DNA of 64,000 nt, taken from contig BCKK01000001.1 in assembly GCA_001600615.1 (NCBI GenBank), positions 1,775,082 to 1,839,081 of the forward strand. Direction: 5' to 3'. A model generated the notes under the pieces. The model was given only the letters and a program-made list of their open reading frames with translations, was not told where the DNA came from and ran no database searches. Position 1 is the first letter of the stretch. Every line of letters starts with the position of its first letter. This DNA is from Dioszegia crocea. Lineage: Eukaryota; Basidiomycota; Tremellomycetes; Tremellales; Bulleribasidiaceae. The position numbers and the translations under genes are program-made. Shown piece after piece: positions 58,769 through 64,000 of the stretch.

Positions 58769-59393
58769 GATTGCTGAGGAGTGTAGGTTGGACCGGGTGG
58801 ACTGAAAGAACCGAGCGGCTTTGACGGCCGCCAGGGGCCGAGAGAGTGACTGAATGATGCTATGTGGACATCCGGACAGACCCTCTTGCTGCTCGTTCGG
58901 GTAGGAGAGTAGGGCAAGATGTAAGTAAGTATAGTGGTCGATGTAGGTGGAGGGAGTCGATTTCAACTTTTGGTGCACCTAAACTTGCTTTCCCACGCTC
59001 GTCGCCGCCACCCTGCCCAGCCTACAGCCCGAAATTCTTCACCCAACCTTTCCTCTTCTCTACATTGCCCTTCCTTATAGGTACGTTTGACGATCATGCG
59101 CGGTGTAATAGAGTGACAGCTGACAGATGCAGAGTCGCTTGGTAGTCATATTCTCACGACAATCCAGGTGCTCGGAAGCGCACAGAGCGAGTTCCGCTCC
59201 CCTCCTTGAGGACGGGGGTTCGTTTCTATTTCCCGCGGCTCTCGACGACGTGTCTACATCGTCAAGCAGGGGATTAGGCGTCACATACAGTAATAGCAAA
59301 TATTTCGACTGGATTGATCATGCACACCGATGGCGAGATACCAAATCTGGGAAAAGCAGCCATGTTCAATGTACAATCAACTACTCGCATCTT
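58769..59393. promoter_or_regulatory. tRNase Z upstream region with in-frame open extension
   Basis: About 625 bp to the DGA1 stop. The frame of tRNase Z remains open upstream to about 58978 and has presequence-like composition (AAVKAARFFQSTRSNLHSSA), but contains no ATG. The rest shows no gene. Confidence 0.4.
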
Positions 59394-61219
59394 CTATTCA
59401 ATCAAGGTTAATTCCTTGGTGCGATGTCTAGCATAAACATCCTTGTACTTGTCCCAAATACTGAGGGTGTCAGCTTAGGATTGACAATGACGAAACGCTT
59501 TGCCAAGGGGATGTCTCACCTCATCAATTCGTCAATATACTGATTCTGGACCTCGTGAAGCATCTCGCTGGATGGATTTTCGTCCTTTGTTACATGGATC
59601 GGCTTGCCGAATACAGAGACGATGGGGTGTCTGAAAGGCTGCTAAGTGAGCTGGAGGCAATCTGCCGGACGCGATGCCTCGACTAACCATCAAGCCGTAA
59701 TTATCTATGTCGTCAGCCATACTTCCCGCACCACAATGATCCATGATGGATCAGCGACTTACAATTGAAAATACCCCGGCCGAAGAAGAGAGGTAGCGTG
59801 AACCCAAAAATGCTTTGAAACCGCTTTTGTAACTTGTAAACCATTGAACCCTTTTTGTTTGCCCTACTACATCAGTTCGGCCTTGACTCTGATTTGCACG
59901 TTACTCACAGCTGATCGTATACCTACACAGTCAGCGGAAATCAATGTGAACCATTAGCCGCAGACTCACATCGTTCTCCCCAAAACTGAAGACAGGCACC
60001 AAATCCGCTCCTTCTCTGATCGCCATCTTAATAAATCCCATTCTCTTCCTCAGCGTCAGGTCCGCCGTGCCCGGATGGGCAGCCAGCGACTCCGCCGCAC
60101 CGCCCACAACAATCGTGATTGAGCTTCCGGCGCCTTTCGAGAGGATACTGGCGCAAGAGGGTTTGGAGACGGAGCACATGCCGTGCAAAAGGAGCAGGTC
60201 GCGATAGAAGGGGAGTTTGAAATTGGATTCGAGGGTAAGGAGGTGTGGGTGGATTCCGGGGAATGTAGCGGAGAAGCCTGTGCCTTCTGTTGCGAAAGTT
60301 GCAAAGGCGCCCCTGATTGTCAGCCATCATTCACCTTCGGCCTAGGTAAAGCTCACATTCCGATAATGCCGTGAGGGTGGTATCCGAACAGGTATGGCCT
60401 GTCAGGTGGGAGATCCGCCTCTTTCACGATGCTGCAGGGGTAATAGTCTGATGTATCAGCTCAGACACGCCAGATGGAATGGTCAGATGCGTATCATTTT
60501 TATGATGATGAGTAGGACGTACCGGCAAAGTATTTCCATAATCGACCATGCCGGAGCCACTTCTTCGGCCTCCCACCTGTATCTGGCGCCTTGTCGAATT
60601 GGATCCAAATGAGATATGGTATCATGACTACCCATAATCGAGGGTAAGACATGCACATCAGGAAGCAGAATGTGCAGATGGGCAGGAGTAGCGCCCAGAA
60701 CGCTACGGCGAAGGTCTGCAGGCGTCGATGAGGGGGAATGTTTAAGGGTGCAAATCTGAGTAGTCATCAGCTACGGAACGTCATGTCGAAGACATCAGCT
60801 GAATCAGGGGCAGCTTGACTCCTGGTGACGAGGCGTTCCCTTCTCTTCGTATGCCCCACTCTCGACACGCTCTCATTATCCGGTAACACGCCTGGATACA
60901 GCCATTGGTCCTGAGTTGACAGAATCACTCACTTCACTTCCACCCCTTTGTTAAAGTTCTCCCTAATCTCATCCAGCTTCAACCCGCCAAACGACGGACT
61001 CTTCAAACCCTCCGCTACCATCGCCCTGGCCTTGGACAAACTCCCTGTCCGACTGGATTTCCCACTGCTCGTCTGGCTCTTACTGACACTGGCGTCTTTG
61101 CTCTCTCCGCTCTTATCGTCCTCAGTCTTTTCTGATACATCATCGTAGAGCGGGATCGCAGGGTATGAGACTGCTTCTTGCGCAGTCTGTTGACCCCTCG
61201 GTCGACGTCGGGTCGCCAT
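59394..61219 (-). CDS. DGA1: Diacylglycerol O-acyltransferase, DGAT2 family
   Basis: The ATG at 61219 begins a hydrophilic Ser/Lys-rich N-terminus of about 95 residues. Two adjacent membrane spans follow (LQTFAVAFWALLLPICTFCF, YPRLWVVMIPYLIWI). Then come the DGAT2 signatures: the YFP-like block (DYYPCSIVKEADLPPDRPYL), the catalytic YHPHGIIGMGAF, LLLLHGMCSVSK, VVGGAAESL, and RKRMGFIKMAIREGADLVPV. The C-terminus (MPFRHPIVSVFGKPI, EMLHEVQNQYIDELMSIWDK) is typical. Dga1 makes triacylglycerol from diacylglycerol and acyl-CoA at the ER and lipid droplets. There are about eight short introns. Confidence 0.94.
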
Positions 61220-61584
61220 GGCTGTTGTGGTCGTGAAGGTGGAGCTGAGGTGGTTGTGACAGACGTCAGAAGTCCCGTAGTGCTCTGGCTGTCTGAGGAA
61301 TGAGTATATGTCGATAGGCTAAGCAGGTCACCTGGACAGCTGCCGTGGTATGTGTTGGGTGTATGATGGGAACGCGAGACATGGTTGTCTTTCGGTTTGG
61401 CTGCGTATCCTGATCGCGAGCAATGACGTCCATAACGGAGATCTCATCCATGTCCGTTGTTGACAAGTTAGATAAGGGCCGAGGTGCCCAGCGCAGCCCT
61501 GCCTATGATGTACGATGAAGCATGATGGCTATGATGCTATGCTAGTGCAGAGCTTGGTCTATAAATGGGTGTATGCGAAGCGCA
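61220..61584. promoter_or_regulatory. DGA1 promoter and S28 peptidase 3' region
   Basis: About 365 bp. A minus ORF at 61466-61266 (starting at a non-ATG codon in the computed frame, with an ATG at about 61450) lies here. Its composition is not convincing and it may be a 5' leader ORF of DGA1. Confidence 0.4.
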
Positions 61585-63762
61585 CTACCCTCGCTTAGCG
61601 TTATCGAAGTCCTTGACCCATTTCTTGATGAATTCCACTTCGAAAGCATGAACGTCCTTGATCCGTTCGGGCTCGCGCGAATGATGAGTCAGACCATTCT
61701 CATCGTAATGATGGACGCCATCTGCATCATCAGCTTTAGTCGCATCCCGAACTCAGATATACGCACCGAAGATGACTCGGCGGGGCCGGTCGAGGGTGGA
61801 TTCGCGCTTCGGTGCGAGATCTGCCTGAGGAGTCTGGACCGTAAGCTTAAACGAGTGACATTTATCATCGGCATAGCTCACCATAGGTCTCCAAGGATCT
61901 CTATCGCCGTCCATGAACGCCAATCGATCCATTTCGATTGCATAGTCGCCTCGCCTGTTCACCTCCTCCACATCAGGCCACTCGGGCACCGTGAAGTGCT
62001 TTCCCGGCGGGTAAGCCTGTTTGCATATCTTGGAGCTGTGTTCGAGAGTCAAACTGTATAAAGGTCAGCTGATATCCCACCTATCGGGAAAAGTCACCTA
62101 CTGCTTGGACAGTAGACTCGGCCCTTCAAGTGGCGCAGGCATAAAGTATCCCCATTGAGTGCAGACTGCAAACGTCAGCTGCTTTCGTAAACGATAAGAA
62201 GACACTGCTAGCTTACCTTGGAACAACCAAAGTCTCCAAGTTTGATCCAGACCATCGTCTTTGAACTTGCCATCGTTATGCGAGCCGAAGCATTCCTCAA
62301 CTCCAGCTTCTTCAGGGCACTGCAATACGATGTTCTCCTTGATGTACTTTGCATAATTGAGCAACTCGGCAGGACTGGCGTATGAGCCGCATCCCAGTAC
62401 ATTTCAGGGCCTGCATCGACTTACATCCTTACGATGCCTATTGTGCTGCTTCCGCCACCGGCATTGAGGGCGTCACAGAAGTGCTGGAACTCGTCCGAAC
62501 CGACTGCTATGTCAGCTCCTCATGTAGGATAAGAGATATCTCACATACCCTTCGGATCCCAATTCTTGGCTTGCCAATACCCTTACTGATCAGCATACTG
62601 GCCCCGCCTATCCTGGGGACGAACTGACCTAGTGGTGACTGCAACACTTCCGCAAAGTCGTCATCTTCCAAGTCTCCCAACCCGAAAAGGCCCTTCAGAA
62701 GGCCCGGCAATGCACCAGGCATGTCCAAGATGGTATCAACCAGTTTGACAGAGCTTTGGATCGCAGCTATGCATTCTGCAGGGGCGTATTCCTGGATCGG
62801 ATCGAAATATTGCGGGAAATTGACCTGGGCGTGCGTCACAGCTGCGGCTTTAGTTGTGTCGATTGATGCTCACTGCAGAGGGGACTTACCGCTGCTTGCA
62901 ATTGCACCCCACACTAACTCAGGGTACTGGGTGCGCATATGAGCTGCTCGGGCTCCAGCGTACGATCCACCATAGTATATCCAAGCGGTGTTGTTTGGAT
63001 GTAGTGAATCTTCCGAGTCGAGCGCAAGGACGGATGTGGGAGGTTTGAAGTGCTTGATGAACTAGATACGTCAGCTTTGAATGAAGATTATGCTTCAACT
63101 AGCTCACGTAGGCAGAATCCTCCAGCGCTTCGGCGTTGTTGAGGAAGCGGAGATCATCTGTAGAGAATGAAGATACTGGCACGGATTTTCCATAGTATCT
63201 GACTGTCAGCTAGTTTGAGGACCTGGATGCCCACCTGTGCTCGAGCACTATACTGAGGCCGTTGGTAGCATTCGACAGAATTTGAAGGATACCCTTTTCG
63301 AGAAACGGTAGTCTTGCTCCATCAGCACAGGTCGCCGATCTCAAGTCTGACGCTCCGGCCCACCTATCAGCTCCGCTAGTCTCTCCACCATCCAGCAGGA
63401 AGACCGGTCCTCCAGGCTTATACGAGCTCGCATCTATCCAATATCGATGGCAGAAAGTCCCATTTACCGATTTGTCGAAATGGCTGATGGGCTGTTCGAA
63501 GCAGTGTGCTTTGTAGTGCGAGGTGGACGCAGCTTCCGTTTCCCAGTGCTGTTGACTGTGAGATTAGCTACCTGGACGGTTAAGCTACATACCCTACATG
63601 CTGAGTCTGCTCTACTTCTGACTCCTGTTGGGACAAGGCTTTCCAGAGTCCAATTTGAGGCCGGCCCTGAAGCAGAAGGGCGCGATGGGTGTCCGGGTGA
63701 AGGGCGTCTACCACTCCTGCGAGCGATAGCAGGCCAGCGAGGGCGCTCACGGGATGTATCAT
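61585..63762 (-). CDS. Secreted S28-family serine (prolyl) carboxypeptidase
   Basis: The ATG at 63762 starts a signal peptide (MIHPVSALAGLLSLAGVVDA). The S28 fold follows: HCFEQPISHFDKSVNGTFCH, GPVFLLDGGETSG, VLEHRYYGKSVPV, LEDSAYFIKHF, the nucleophile YYGGSYAGARAAHMR, WGAIASSAV, WRLWLFQVCTQWGYF, the acid MDGDRDPWRP, and the catalytic HHYDENGL. Closest are lysosomal Pro-X carboxypeptidase/DPP-II-like fungal secreted peptidases, which cleave after proline. Several N-glycosylation sites are present. About nine introns of 45-60 nt. The end is at 61585 (TAG). Its job is presumably extracellular or vacuolar peptide digestion. Confidence 0.9.
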
Positions 63763-64000
63763 GGTATGTGAGGGGGATCGATGGACTATCTATCACACAG
63801 AAGTGTCTATTCAAGGCGACAGGCTGGCTTCTCCCTTCGCACCACACAGGACCCTTCGGATATCGCCGAAAAGGGGAGTTTCCGATGGAAGCCACCGGAG
63901 ATGGAGTGGAACTCCGTATAATAAGGAATGTCACCCTAGCCTTGTCCTCTCGCTTCGCAACCCCCTTCCAAGGACTCTATACACATCATCAGCTGTGCTC
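63763..64000. promoter_or_regulatory. Upstream region of the S28 peptidase gene
   Basis: About 240 bp up to the window end, containing its promoter. No other gene is visible. Confidence 0.4.

Noticed and set aside
61266..61466. Small minus-strand ORF ending in RHILIPQTARALRDF
   Set aside because: Lies in the DGA1 leader region, short and with no conserved-looking motif. An upstream ORF is possible but cannot be supported.

Overview
The window looks like nuclear DNA of a basidiomycete yeast, most likely a tremellomycete (Cryptococcus/Kwoniella-like). This is inferred from the gene set and gene architecture, not from any database match. Almost every gene is split by many very short introns of 31-60 nt. 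These have GTRNGT donors, a conserved CTGAC/CTGAT branch box (often GCTGAC) a few bases before the acceptor, and CAG/TAG acceptors. Genes lie on both strands, with divergent promoters of about 180-560 bp and tight convergent ends. No bacterial, organellar or viral genes were seen. I found no rRNA, tRNA or CRISPR array by eye.

Layout, left to right: an edge-truncated gene (-); a TPR-MYND protein (-); an F-box protein (-); the tRNA adenosine deaminase TAD2 (+); the TORC1 regulator NPR3 (-); a small acidic protein that may be an APC15-like subunit (+); an ELMO/Lmo1 protein (-); CLN3/BTN1 (+); cytosolic glutamyl-tRNA synthetase (-); the Golgi apyrase YND1 (+); a large orphan protein (-); ATG22 (-); a probable Scm3/HJURP centromere chaperone with two novel-looking Cys clusters (-); a DUF1746 (Dsc4-like) membrane protein (+); NOP58 (+); a Ser/Ala-rich GPI-type secreted protein (+); two tandem acyl-protein thioesterases (+,+); a small unresolved membrane protein (+); U2A'/LEA1 (-); a Cdc3-type septin (+); cyclophilin-40 (-); an SHB17-like phosphatase (+); TOF1/Timeless (-); long-form tRNase Z (-); the DGAT2 acyltransferase DGA1 (-); and an S28 serine carboxypeptidase (-).

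Most genes are core housekeeping functions: tRNA maturation and charging, splicing, snoRNP, replication fork, cytoskeleton, lipid storage. Several act at the vacuole or in nutrient signalling (NPR3, BTN1, ATG22). I see no operon-like logic and treat the order as ordinary eukaryotic gene order. The observations most worth following are: the Scm3 candidate with a duplicated CxxC...CRG...C module; a fold-back, MITE-like insertion in a 308-nt septin intron; a GC-AG LEA1 intron enlarged by an 80-bp tandem repeat; an ATG-less in-frame presequence-like extension on tRNase Z; the tandem thioesterase duplication; and the large orphan protein at 21-26 kb.
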